From NCBI GenBank assembly GCA_002946415.1, contig NJPS01000054.1:310001-374000 (forward strand): DNA of 64,000 nt, in the 5' to 3' direction. Each line of letters opens with the position of its first letter. The stretch's first letter is position 1. This DNA comes from Rutstroemia sp. NJR-2017a BVV2 (taxonomy: Eukaryota; Ascomycota; Leotiomycetes; Helotiales; Rutstroemiaceae). Below the pieces are notes generated by a model. That model saw only the letters and a list, made by a program, of their open reading frames with translations. It was not told the origin of the DNA and did not search any database. Positions 44,836-55,987 of this stretch are shown here, in pieces. The position numbers were made by a program, and so were the translations under genes.

Positions 44836-46368
44836 CTATTCAGTCGAGGTCTGCTTCCCTTTAATCATATATGTGAAGAGATCCTTAATCACAGTAGCCG
44901 ATCGTTTTGGATATCTCTTCTTTTCCTTGGAATTGAAATCAACAAACGTAACACCAAATCGATCGGTGTATCCAGCTGCCCATTCTATATTTCAAGTTAG
45001 CGAGATGGGTCTGAATCAGATACAGGATGACTCACCCCAGTTATCCGTGAAAGTCCATGCAAAATATGTTCTGATATCAACACCATCATCCTTCACAGCT
45101 CTGGCTAGGGCCTCGATATACCCCTCGAAAAACTCGATCCGAAACTTATCATTCAGCACTTCTTCACTGGGCTCAGTCTCCCCTTTAGCCGTCGTCCCGT
45201 TCTCGGTAATACAAATAGGCACATGATACCTCGCCCAAATCCAGTTCAACAACTTCCTAAACCCCCAAGGACACGTCCTCAACCAGTACGTATCACTAGC
45301 CGGCCCTCTCTCCTTTCCCTGCTTATTCGTATCCAACTTATCAATATTTCCCGAATGGTCATTAATATCTGCCGGCCCTTCTCGATGTCTCACGAAAAAC
45401 GTCGTATAACTATTCATCCCATAGAAATCCGAACTCCCCCTCACCAATCTCGCTTCCTCCTCCGTAAACGTCGGTAGTCTCTCCCCCAACTGCTTCCGCA
45501 TACTCGCTGGGTAATCCCCAGTCTTATAAATCGGGTCCGCAAACCACGCGATCTCAAACTCGCGCGCTCGCTCCGCAGCCTCCACATCCAACGGATCGTC
45601 TTCATCCCATGGCTCCGAGTAATTCCCATGCAGCGTGATTCCTATCATGCCCCCTTGCTTCGCTTGGAACTCCTCTCGATACATTTTCACCACGTGTCCG
45701 TGCGAGACGAGCTCCGTATGTCCTACTATAAACGGCTCCGTACTCGAGTCCCCTTCTTCGTTTAATTCCCGATTAGATGATCGTGCCGGCGCATGCACAC
45801 CCGCTGCGTATCCCGCCAGTGTATACACACCGGGCTCATTATACGTAATCCAATGCTTAACCCTGTCACCCAACGCCTCAAAACACACGCGGGCATAACG
45901 CACAAAATCTGGAATATACGCTTGCATATCCAACATCCCCTTATATCGATCCTCCAACGCTTGCGGTATATCCCAATGAAAAAGTGTCACAAATGGCGTT
46001 ATCCCATTTTTCAATAACTCATCCACTAAGTTTGAATAATACTGCAATCCCTTCTCATTTACGGGATCGTCGGCTCCGCCTAATGGGATGATGCGTGACC
46101 AGGAGAGCGAAAACCGATACGCAGTTACGCCATAGGATTTCATAAGCGCGACGTCAGACTCAGTTTGGTAGTAGGAGAGCACGGCGTCGTCACCGCTACT
46201 AGCGTCTTTCACTTTGCCCGGAGTGTGTGCAAAGGTGTCCCAGATGGAGGGGCCTTTGCCGTCGGCGTTCCAGCCTCCTTCGACTTGGGCGGCGGCGGTG
46301 GCATAGCCGAAGTGGAAAGTCGGAGGGAGGACATCTTTGAGGTCTTTGAGGTGCTCTGGGATAGTCAT
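44836..46368 (-). CDS. Glycoside hydrolase family 1 beta-glucosidase, intracellular
   Basis: Exons 46368-45036 and 44984-44836 give 493 aa. The intron (51 nt, GTGAGT to ATATAG) joins FTDNW to EWAAGYTDRFGVTFVDFNS, the expected GH1 C-terminus; without splicing the frame ends in GESSCI. The catalytic acid/base is in TYNEPG (Glu178) and the nucleophile in ICITENGT (Glu389). The start FHFGYATAAAQVEGGWNADG is the family signature. There is no signal peptide, so it is a cytosolic enzyme that hydrolyses cellobiose and other beta-glucosides or galactosides after uptake. It converges on the GH95 gene with 14 nt between stop codons, and is divergent from the IAH1-type esterase across 527 bp. Confidence 0.95.
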
Positions 46369-46895
46369 TTTTCGGGGAGTGAGAGTTGAGGTTGATTCGA
46401 TGTTTGTTTGTTGGTTTTGGGGTTTGACTTGTGGGGATATTGAATTGTGAAGTCAGGCCATGTCATGTTATGGTGGTTCGAAATTAAAATGATGCCCAAT
46501 CGGTACCATCTTCCACGAGCCTCAGCAGTGAATGATTTTCCATGTGAGATTCCCTCCGCATGTGCATGATGTGCATCGCCTATTTTGGTTATGGATATGA
46601 AGCGATGCGGAGGTACTTACCCCACGCGATGTGGTTGGTGGAAATTAGTTTGCGAGGAGGACGAAAGATGAGCTGATATAGGCTAAATTAAGCCTTGCAT
46701 ATCGTTGCTTTCGAGTTGGGATCCAACGTCGAATCAAGTTACCACTCAATAACCTGCGATATCGAAGACCGTCGTATTATTTTCGTGAAGCAAACGACCT
46801 TAGGCCGCTTACTACGTACCTAAGGGTTGTAGCAGTTTATCTACGTTGCGAAGTACCTCCTAATTGATTTGTGTATCTGGAGGTTGGAATAAACC
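46369..46895. promoter_or_regulatory. Divergent promoter region, GH1 / esterase
   Basis: 527 bp between the GH1 start and the esterase ATG. No clear TATA box was seen, and no other coding feature. Confidence 0.45.
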
Positions 46896-48139
46896 ATGGT
46901 AAGGACAGTTTATGGCCTGTAGTTTCGAAAAACTTCGCTCAAATATGCTGATCCTATATAGGCACCATTAGATCAAATCATCCTGTTTGGTGTGTCGCTC
47001 CCCAACCTTCCGGAAATGGAACATAATTCTGAACTGATAAAGGGGATAGTATTACCCAGGGCTCAAACAACCCAAACGGGTTCTCTTTCGCCTCGGCCCT
47101 TCAGGATGGTAAGTAATTGTGTCTTTTGATGGAATAATATGGTTGTTCATCGACGCTGAATTTCCTTCTTGTTGTGTCAAATATGCTGATGGATTATGAC
47201 CAGCATACGTAAGAAAGCTCGATGTCATAAACAGAGGATTCAGGCACGTCTTACGACATCATTACCCTCACTTTGCATCAGCTGACAACCAAAAGTGGCT
47301 ACAACACGAATCACGGCCTGGAAGTTCTTCCGCAATGGTTTCCCACCCCCGAGCAAGCATCCGTGCGAATTCTCGTATGTTTATCCGCCCGCCGTCAGCA
47401 AAGTGAATACACACTAACATTACCTTACAGCTCATTTTCTTTGGTGCCAATGACTGCAACCGCGGACCCAGCACCAAGCAGTATGTTCCGCTCGAACAAT
47501 TTCGAACAAATCTCGTTAACATCATCACATATCCTCTCGTGAAAGCTCATAATCCAAGGATCATCCTTGTGACTCCTGCTCCGGTAGACGAAGCGACCTG
47601 TAGAGAGACAAATGCGGAATGGGGGAACTCAGATGATCCTAGACGAGTTAAAGATACTTTGGCTTATAGGGATATGGTGTTGCAGGTAGGAAGCGAGCTG
47701 GGTCATCCTGTGGTGGATCTGTGGAGTGCGATGATGAAAGTTTGTGGGTAGGTGGTGGGCTGTTCTTTCGGCTTTCGATGCTTTTGGGGTCTTGAAAATA
47801 CTTAATGAAGCCCCGAAGTGTGCTTTCAAGGGAGATTGGCTGACCAGATTGGGTATAGTTGGAATAAGGGAGATGACGTGAATAAAATGCCAGGCCAAGA
47901 AGCATTTGGGAAGGATGAGAGAATTCTCAAGTTGCTATTTGATGGCACGTTATCCGCGAATCTCCGCTCTTGGAGGATGACTAACTTGACAACTCCTAGG
48001 CCTCCATTTCACTGGAGATGGCTACAAGATTCTTTTCGAAGAAGTGACGAAGTGTATAAAGGATAACTATCCCGAGCAGATGCCAGAAAAGCTAGATGCT
48101 AAAGTAAAGATGCAATGGGAGAGAGATTTGGGCTGGTGA
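46896..48139 (+). CDS. SGNH/GDSL esterase, isoamyl acetate hydrolase (IAH1) type
   Basis: Eight exons built by hand: 46896-46898, 46962-46989, 47043-47108, 47204-47243, 47296-47374, 47431-47747, 47859-47944 and 48000-48139. The total is 759 nt, or 252 aa. The first coding exon is only the ATG. SGNH blocks are all present: ILFGDSITQGS (nucleophile Ser), NRGFSGYNTNHGL (Gly), FFGANDC (Asn) and DGLHFTGDGY (catalytic Asp and His). This matches the yeast Iah1 and fungal SGNH esterase layout and length; it would hydrolyse short-chain acyl esters in the cytosol. Two introns (47244-47295 and 47945-47999) need GC donors, both GCACGT, because the conserved residues FSG and DGLHFT fix the boundaries. The other introns are GT-AG. 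Confidence 0.88.
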
Positions 48140-50919
48140 AGCGTCCCTAGAACAGCTAATCATAGTGAAAGTTGAATTGTGTGGAGCTCTAGACAAACAT
48201 TTGAGCTTTCAGAATATAGTTTAGAAATGAAGAAATAGATTTGAGCTTTTGGTTGAGAACAGAGAGAATGAGAAAAGGAATCTTAACGCAACCCAACAAG
48301 TTCAATGGTAGTGTAACTGAACCGTTTCAAAACGATATCATCAGCAAGCTCCTATCCAATCTAGCTTCGATACTAGTGGCATCTTGAAGATTGATATGCT
48401 GTCTCGGTTTATTCGACTTTAGTAGTCCTCTTCAGGGCTTGTTACTCTCTTTTCTTCTACTCCGTCTCAAAATTTATCATTCGCCTAGCCGGTTATTGTC
48501 CGCCTTGCCGTAGCCTGATTTATCATCTTCTGTTCCGTCACGTGTTTCTGCTTGGTCCTCCTCGGGTAGCTGCTTGGTCCTCCTCGGGTAGTTGCTTGGT
48601 CCACTGCGGGTAGCTGCTTGGTCCACTGCGGGTAGCTGCTTGGTCCTTTTCAGGTGGCTGCTTGATCTGCTTCGGGTAGCTGCTTGTTACTTTTCGGGTG
48701 GCTGCCCGACTTGTAAGCGCGCGCGGCGCGTTTGCCGCTGCCTCCTCTGTTGCAACCGCGTTCCTCCTATCTCTGCTCTGTTGTCTTCGCCGTCTCTTCG
48801 TCTGTCTCGTTAGTTTACTTGCACCGCTCCCTTACCTTCTTCCCTCACATTCTTTTACTCTTCGCTTGCTTCATTGCGCTCGTGATCTTCTATTTGGCCT
48901 GTCATAACCGCCTCTTGGCGTCCGACAACAATCTCTCGAAGACCCGTTTTGCCCTCTTCCCCTCAGGTGTGTTATGAATTTATTGTCGCTTGCCGACGAT
49001 ATCAAACAACAATAGTTCTGCTACCAACTGGGGTTGTAAGAAAATTACGTGGTTTCTGTGAATGTAACATTTCAGTGAAAATCCTGGAGCAAGTCGGATG
49101 TCGGGGAATAAGCTCGTGTAACATGACACAAAAAACGTGGTCGGTTGGGATGACGTTGTTGGTACTAGAGATCTTTCACATCTTTAGTGACTGCTGGACT
49201 TCCATATTATCTTTTCAGTTATTGGACTGACCTGATCCAAGATGATAAATAGTAACGAAAGAGGCGCCTGCTTGACTCTCTGAGACATCTGCGCGGCTGA
49301 AAGCATCCCCAGGAACCCCTCCCAAACAGAAAAATTTTCATGTATGTATGTATGTATGCCACGCGACAAAAGTCAACCTTTGTCCTAGTCTGGATTTCCA
49401 ACTGTGTTCAAGGAGGTTACCACAGTCGTGTACAGCAACAGCGTTACACGAGAATAAACCGACCGAATTTTTTTGCAAGTGAATGACCAATCGGATGTGA
49501 GACTAGTGTCAACAACGATATTCATGGCATTCAACAGACCCTGAAACCATACAAGACCTAGAAAATCTCCTCAAAAAGATGGACATAGGGTGCTGCGCTG
49601 TAAATCTGTCAGAATTTTCAATGAAAAATGGAATCAAGCTCTTTGGTGGCCAGTGCAGCGGAATGCCAGCCTGTATAGAGACAACCCCTAGACCATACTT
49701 CCTACCATTCTCCTGGCGCGAAGCCTGGGTCAATACCCACAAAGATTTTCTAGAATCTTCCTGTTAGCTTGATGCGCCCCTGGCTTTGTTGTTGGGCCTC
49801 GAAAGCCCAATACATGCTTGTGCACCAGCAGTTCACCATGGACCTAAATGCCCATCAGGTATTCGGCCAGGCGTTGGAGAGATGTAGCCAAGCACAGGCC
49901 ATCCGAATATACGCTACGGCCTCATAATGTTCATAGATCGCTCGGGCAGGAATGTTTGCTGTTGTTAACCAGCAAGGCTGACCACCATCTTATTAGTGAT
50001 ATTGACAACGTTAAAATACTGTACAGCAAATACCCCCTTGGGTTTGCACGGACAATTCTAAAGCCCCTTAGATTATGTAAAGCCTTAGATTATGCAAAGA
50101 GTACATTGAGCGGCTCCGCGGAACCTGATGCTGCATATATCGCCACTTGAATAGCGTCAAAATATGTGAACTAGGCGCCACCATCAGCCTCCGCAAAAAA
50201 ATCCAAGTCAACCCACTCGGTCTGAAATATCACGGGCCGTCAACTGATTCTGAAACTTCAACCTATGCAGTGCGACAGGCTCGACTCGAAAAGGGAGCAT
50301 TCCCCGATCATGCACCTGCACTAACAGGCTCTGATTCCCCGTGCAAACCCCCAATGCCTTGATGCTTTGCAGAAAGCTTTGAACTTAGTTCGTGACGAGA
50401 ACACCGTGTACCCAGATAACAAGCTTCTGGTACATGTAAAACTGTGCAATCGGCCTGGAAAATCCATAAAAACCCAACTTTCCTACACCAAATCGGAGGT
50501 CTAGATGGCTTATGGGTACAGCAAAGCCTTTCTCAGTTGGTCGTTGTACTTGATAAGAGGTGTCTCAGGGTACCTTACAGTGGAACTTGCAGTGGTCTTA
50601 GCGCCGGTTAGTGCCGAAAGTCGCTACGGAATCGCTTCACCACCTCATCTTACATTGTGACCGAGTACAACCACTGCGTAATGTTTTCCATGGGCAAGTC
50701 TTATCGATCTTTTTCCTGCGGAGGCGCGGGATCGCCATGTTAACGGCATTGATAAAGATAATCTGGGGAAGCAATCGATAACTTCCGAGAGAGCTGTATC
50801 AAGCATATAATCGTAGCTATCCGCAATTGAGGAATCGTCAATCGTCAATTGGATCATCGACATCATTTACTTCACCAACTCGCAACCAACTAATCCATAA
50901 CGTACCAGATATATCAGTC
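48140..50919. other. 2.8-kb gene-poor stretch
   Basis: It contains the 22-bp minisatellite (48548-48701), a G/C-rich patch at 48717-48732, and a TATG microsatellite near 49341-49358. Between 49579 and 50480 several short open frames follow each other on the + strand (for example KLFGGQCSGMPACIETTPRP and YAVRQARLEKGAFPDHAP). They could be debris of an old gene, but I recognise no family. The last part is the ATG17 promoter. Confidence 0.4.
48548..48701. repeat. 22-bp minisatellite, seven copies
   Basis: Seven consecutive 22-bp units begin C/T-TGCTTG and end CGGGTAG or GGGTGG; the first two are identical and later units carry a few changes each. It lies about 400 bp downstream of the esterase stop and outside any gene I can support. 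Confidence 0.92.
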
Positions 50920-52592
50920 ATGGCATCCCCTCCAACTCCTCCTGCAAGTCGCAGCCAGACGTCGGTTAATTCTACACAACAACAAGATCATTCGAGCAAT
51001 CGTCAAGATATCTCACTTGAAGCCCTGGTCTCCCATCTCCTCGCCGCGAAACGCTCACTGTCATCCATCAGCACCGTATATCGCGCAAATGAAATCGTCA
51101 ATTCCGCAAGAGCTGCTTTGGAAGATAGTGTCGTGTTGCATGCGCGCACTGAATTCTTGAAAGGTGGAATCAATGAACAATACAAGCTGTTGAAGAAAGT
51201 GAGGAACAGTGTCGAGAATGTTTACAACAATGGACAGAAGGACTTCAAGGTTTGTTTTTCAATCAAATAATTGAGGGAGCAGGGCTAATGTTGATTCACA
51301 CAGACGGTTATCCGAACCTTAGATGCGGCGAATGCTCGATTAGAATCTACAATGGATGTTCTTAGATCGACAATGGTGGAGGCTGCATTCCGACCTGCGG
51401 GCGAAGGACCAAGAAGCTTATTGGACTTTGTTGATGAACAAGGTGTTGAGACAATGAGAGATGGACTGAAGGAGTTGATTCGAGAATCAAAGGTATTGCG
51501 CCGCATCTCCAAACTACGAAGAAAAATAGCATCTAACTTTTACCACAGGAAGCGCAAACCGATTTCGATTCATCCATACTATCTTTCGATGACGACCTCC
51601 GCAGCCTTAGATCAGCAATGACATCCATCAAATCATCCACATCTCCAGAAAACGTGCTCTCATCACCCATCCCTGAATATCTCCACTCCCTAGAAGGTCA
51701 CGCGCATGAAATGGCCTCCCTCCTCACCTCTCTATCCAACCACTTCGACCTCTGCGTCAACGCCATTCGCCACACCGAAGGCGGCTACGCTGCCGTCCGC
51801 AACGCAGCCTCGAACCCACCCCCAGGCGCCGAACCCGTCTCCGTCTCAGGCGTAATGACCACCTCCCACGACGAACTCCACGACATCCCCATCAGCGACG
51901 CCGAGCGCTACGAAATGCTCACGATCCTCGAAAACGACGCCGCGGAAGTCGAAGACGTGGTCATGGAGCTGCGCGACCGTCTCGCTGAAATGGAAGACAA
52001 GCACTCTGCGATCCTCTCACACGTCGCCTCCCTGACCGCCCGCTACCAAGAAATGAACAACGCCTACGCACTCCTCGAATCCGTCGGTCTGCGCCTCTCC
52101 CGCTACATCATCGCGAGCCAGGACTTCCGCGCGCGCTGGGAAGACACGAAATTGCAGATCCACGAACAGATGGAGGAGCTGGAGGGCATGCGGCTGTTCT
52201 ACGAAAACTACCTGGCTTCGTATGATGGGCTGATCCTCGAAGTATACAGACGCAGACAAAGCGAGGAGAAAGCGAGAGCAATTGTCAAGAAGGCGATGGA
52301 GGGCTTGAGAAAGGTCTACGAGGCGGATATGAGGGAGCGCGAGGCTTTCCGCAAGGATGTGGGCGATTTTCTGCCCGTGGACCTGTACCCGGGTATTGGG
52401 CGCGAGGCCCCGCGGTGGGAGTTTGGGGTTGTGGGGGGTGGGGAGTACGATCTGGGGATGGGGATGGATGGAGTGATGCGGGATCAGGGCACGCCGGTGC
52501 TGGACAGGGGGGTGGTGGAGGGATCGAGTTTGAGGGATAGGGAGAGGGAGAGGGAGAGGGAAAAGGAGAGGATGAGGGGGTTTGGGGGTTGA
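50920..52592 (+). CDS. atg17: Autophagy scaffold protein Atg17
   Basis: Three exons, 50920-51249, 51304-51492 and 51549-52592, give 520 aa with phase-0 joins. Introns of 54 and 56 nt have donors GTTTGT and GTATTG and acceptors CACAG. The protein is almost all helix and coiled coil, with LEALVSHLLAAKRSLSSISTVYRANEIV near the N-terminus and the Atg17 hallmark FLPVDLYPG near residue 430. Atg17 forms the curved scaffold that, with Atg29 and Atg31 and the Atg1 kinase, starts the phagophore. The family is normally about 400-550 aa, so this length fits. After the hallmark there is a Gly-rich segment and a terminal Arg/Glu repeat (DREREREREKERMRGFGG) encoded by a GAGAGG repeat. The only in-frame ATG near the start is 50920. 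Confidence 0.92.
52417..52443 (+). other. G-quadruplex motif in the ATG17 coding end
   Basis: Runs GGG, GGGG, GGGGGG and GGGG are separated by 5, 4 and 1 bases, meeting the G3+N1-7 rule. It encodes part of the Gly-rich C-terminal segment of Atg17. Confidence 0.6.
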
Positions 52593-53751
52593 TTGATTGA
52601 TTGATTTGGAGGTGGACGACTTTTTTTTCTTCATATCTTGTATTATTCTATCTTACATATTATATCTTAGTATTTGACGAGCGGACATAGCAAAGGAAGG
52701 CATCTTGGACAGGAAATATATCCCAGCGGAAAAATTGGGGACAGGTTGGGGGGCATTTTATATCCCGGGAAAAGGGATTGGAAAAAGGAATGGAAAATGG
52801 AGCGGAGGAGCAATTATTTATTCATAGTTGAGATATATTTAACTCTAGTATAGAGATATTATATTCTATTATCTATTATATTTGGACATTTGTTTGTTGT
52901 GATTTTGTGATGGAGTTAGATGATGTGATATGTAATATACAAGTTGGTTGGGGCTTGGGGGGGAGGGGGTTTGTAAGGCGGGTGGTTGCTTGCGTGGTTG
53001 TTCGGGTGGGTGGGTGCTTGCTTGTACTGTACTACCTAGTGTTTAACTTTAGGATCAAGTATTGTTTGGATAAATGACTTTACACTTCATTAAGGAACCA
53101 TCTTTGAATAAATATCTCCCATCTATTAGCCCCCTCTCCATCCCCATTCCCACATTATATCATATCGCCATCCTCACATCCAGCCACTCCAAAGTTCTCC
53201 ACACCATTCGTCATATATACATCATACTACTCATCCCGCTCATCCGCTCACCAAACTCTCTCCGATTTATTGAAATCTCTAATATTCTATTTTACTAGCC
53301 TCCTACATTCCCGTTCCTAAAGAGATTTTTAATCATCATTCAGTGCCTACTTGCATCCCAAGGGCCTAAACATCCATCCATCCATCCATCAAAAAGCATC
53401 CGAGTATTTGCATACACATAGATAGATTTATGAGAATATCCATCCGTCCATCCATCAAAGCCATCAAAAAATCCATCCATCGATACCACCAAGAACCCAT
53501 CCCTCAATGCCATCAAAAAAAATCATTCCATCCATATAGACACGCTCCAGCTAGCCAGCCGGTATGTAGGTAAATCCTGCCCAAGCGAAAAAAGAGGTAT
53601 CTATCAAAAGCATCCATCCATAATATCGCCAATCCCTAGCACAAATAACATGCCGTGCCAAAATAGCCATCAAACCAACCAAGATGAAAATAATCCCGTC
53701 TATTCCCTCCATTCCATACACCCAACGCATAAGCAACAAAAATTCCCCAAA
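52593..53751. other. Convergent intergenic region with simple repeats
   Basis: Between the ATG17 and SconB stop codons. It contains a short GATT repeat just after the ATG17 stop (52590-52606), AT-rich sequence at 52800-52960, and several CATC arrays at 53367-53510. It is probably the two 3' UTRs; no gene was seen. Confidence 0.55.
53370..53392. repeat. CATC tetranucleotide repeat
   Basis: About five tandem CATC units, with further partial arrays at 53439-53456 and 53470-53482, downstream of the SconB stop codon. Confidence 0.85.
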
Positions 53752-55987
53752 TCAAACCACCTCCTCCACCACCGCCCCCTCCGCACTCCCACTCCGACTC
53801 TCCACCCCCACCTCATCCCCCTTAAAGCTATACAACCTAACCTCACAATCCTCACTCCCCGTACACATCTTACTATCACTCAACCCAATACACGTAACCG
53901 GGCCCCTATGCCCCGTAAACGTCCTCTCGCACTTCCCCGTCCTCGCATCCCAGACCTTCGTCATCATATCCTGAGCCCCGCTCACCACCCTCAGTGTATC
54001 GCCCGCGAGCGCCCACACGCCTTCTACATGTCCGAACAGAGTCTTCAGACAGCGGCCGGTGGACACGCACCACAGACGGAGATTGTTGTCTAGGGCGCCA
54101 GTAAGGATATAGCGGGGAGGACGGGGACGATCCGCGGGCCAGGAGTCGAAGAGGGCGGTGGGGGCGGAGGGGGAGGATTCCGGTTGGTTGAAATCGGATG
54201 AGGATGAGATGCTTGAGGTGCCGTCTTCGGCTTCGTCGGGTTCGACGTCGTCGAATTCGTATTCCGGGGGGAGGATCGTGACTTGTTGGACGGGACCGAC
54301 GTGGCCTTCGAAGACTTTGATGGTGCGTCTGGTGTCGAGATCCCAGAGACGGATGGTGCAATCGTCGGATGCGGAGAACACGGTTCGAGATGCTGAGTCA
54401 ACTTTGACGGCATTGACCCAGTCTTTGTGACCACGTAAGCCAAATGTTGATTTATCCTCAAAGTTCCATATCTTGATCGTGCGATCAATGGATCCTGATG
54501 CAAGGATATTCCCTTCGAAGTGAAGGCCCACTACTCCATCCGTATGGCCGGGGTATGTAGAGATACATTCTCCAGTCCGCCAATTCCACACACGGATACT
54601 CCTATCCAGACTTCCACTGATCAATTTCGTGTCATCAAATTGTAATGTACGTATACCGGAAGTGTGACCTCGGAGTATTCGTAGACATTGACCAGTTTCG
54701 ATGTCCCAGATTCTGATGGTAGTGTCATAGGATCCAGTAGCGAGAGTATTGTCGTCGAATTGTAAACATGTGACCCCATTAGAATGTCCTCGGAACAATT
54801 TCATAGAGCATCGACCATATTTCCAATTTGTGCCAACCTTAAATCGATCCTTGTAAACATCTTTCCAAGGTCGAAACTTCGGTCGTCCGAAATATGAATC
54901 TTCTGGATTGATTCGTTGGCGTTTGGATGCCTCTTCAGAAAATTCAATATCAGAAGCACTTCTTTTACCAGATGAGTTTAATGCTACAGTAGTAGACTCC
55001 ACATCTCGTATGGTATCAGTTAGGGGTGTTAGCAGTGGCGACCATGAATTCAGACCACGGCCTGTAGCCCGTAACTGCTGCTGACGCTTCCAGTCTCTCA
55101 ATCGCTTCCTTTCCAGTAATGGCAGACCCCAACCGCATTTTGTGCATTTCCTATCGATATGTTGTTCGCACATCTTATGCCAAACCACATCATCATCTGC
55201 CATGATGCGCCATTGCCGACTAACCTGTGCCGCCTTGCAGAGTGAGGTTGTATCGAGGTAACAGAGTATCTTGAAGGAGATTTCGGATGGTAGGGCGGTA
55301 ATGAAGTCGATTCGGATGAGGTCTCGTACAGCGGAGGAGAGGTAAGATAGTTGAGGAAAGCAGCATTGCGATAGGATGCCCTGCAGCATCAGCTTTCGAT
55401 GTTTGGCTGGCGCAGCAGAGAAAAGCGTCCAGACATGAGAAATTCCCTGTTGATCTGATTGCGACAGGCTTTCGAGGTCCTAGAAATGACTTGTCAGTAT
55501 CTGCACGTCCTTCCGTAAAGGTAACACTTGTGTGACGCACCCTCTGCAAATTTTCCATTGTAGGTTCATCCGCCGTCCGACGACACTTTGAATCCGGACG
55601 ATGTCGATAACAGTATTTCGTATTGGGGTCCTTTCGAGTAGTCGGTGCAGACTGTGGACTTTTCCCAAGCGGCGCATATTGTTCTGGTATATGCTTCGCA
55701 AGAAATGGCGCCACTGTTTGACCAGCCAGTTTACTCGTTGACGATATGGCGATAGTAGGATCCGTTGGATCATGATCGGCTCTGCAATTGTCCTCCATCG
55801 AAAGCGGTTGACCAGATTCGATAATGTCGGAGCCAAGGTCTTTGCGGTTTGTGTTCTTCGATAATACTTGGTTGCACAATTCCTGGTTTGTATCCTTCGA
55901 AGTAATTTTCCTGGAGCGCTCTAAATCGATCTCGACGGAGTGGCGCAGCGCCAATGTCTCGTCGTGACTTGACGCCATATTCACCAT
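53752..55987 (-). CDS. sconB: F-box/WD40 protein SCON-2/SconB/Met30, sulfur regulation
   Basis: Exons 55987-55541 and 55479-53752 give 724 aa. The intron (61 nt, GTGCGT to TTCTAG) joins TMENLQR to DLESLSQSD, matching the family. Before the F-box stands [19 protein letters not shown], a SconB-type hallmark. The F-box (about residues 207-255) reads [20 protein letters not shown], followed by [20 protein letters not shown]. Seven WD40 repeats fill about 380-715 with repeated GH and WD endings (IRIWD, IRVWN, IKIWN, IRLWD). In Neurospora, Aspergillus and yeast this SCF subunit ubiquitinates or silences the sulfur activator (CYS3/MetR/Met4) when sulfur is ample. An acidic Ser-rich insert splits repeats near [13 protein letters not shown]. 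The ATG at 55987 is used; 55978 is an alternative start. Confidence 0.94.

Noticed and set aside
52017..52634. 205-aa minus-strand frame opposite ATG17
   Set aside because: Shadow of the G/C-rich ATG17 exon 3; the + strand protein is clearly homologous to Atg17.
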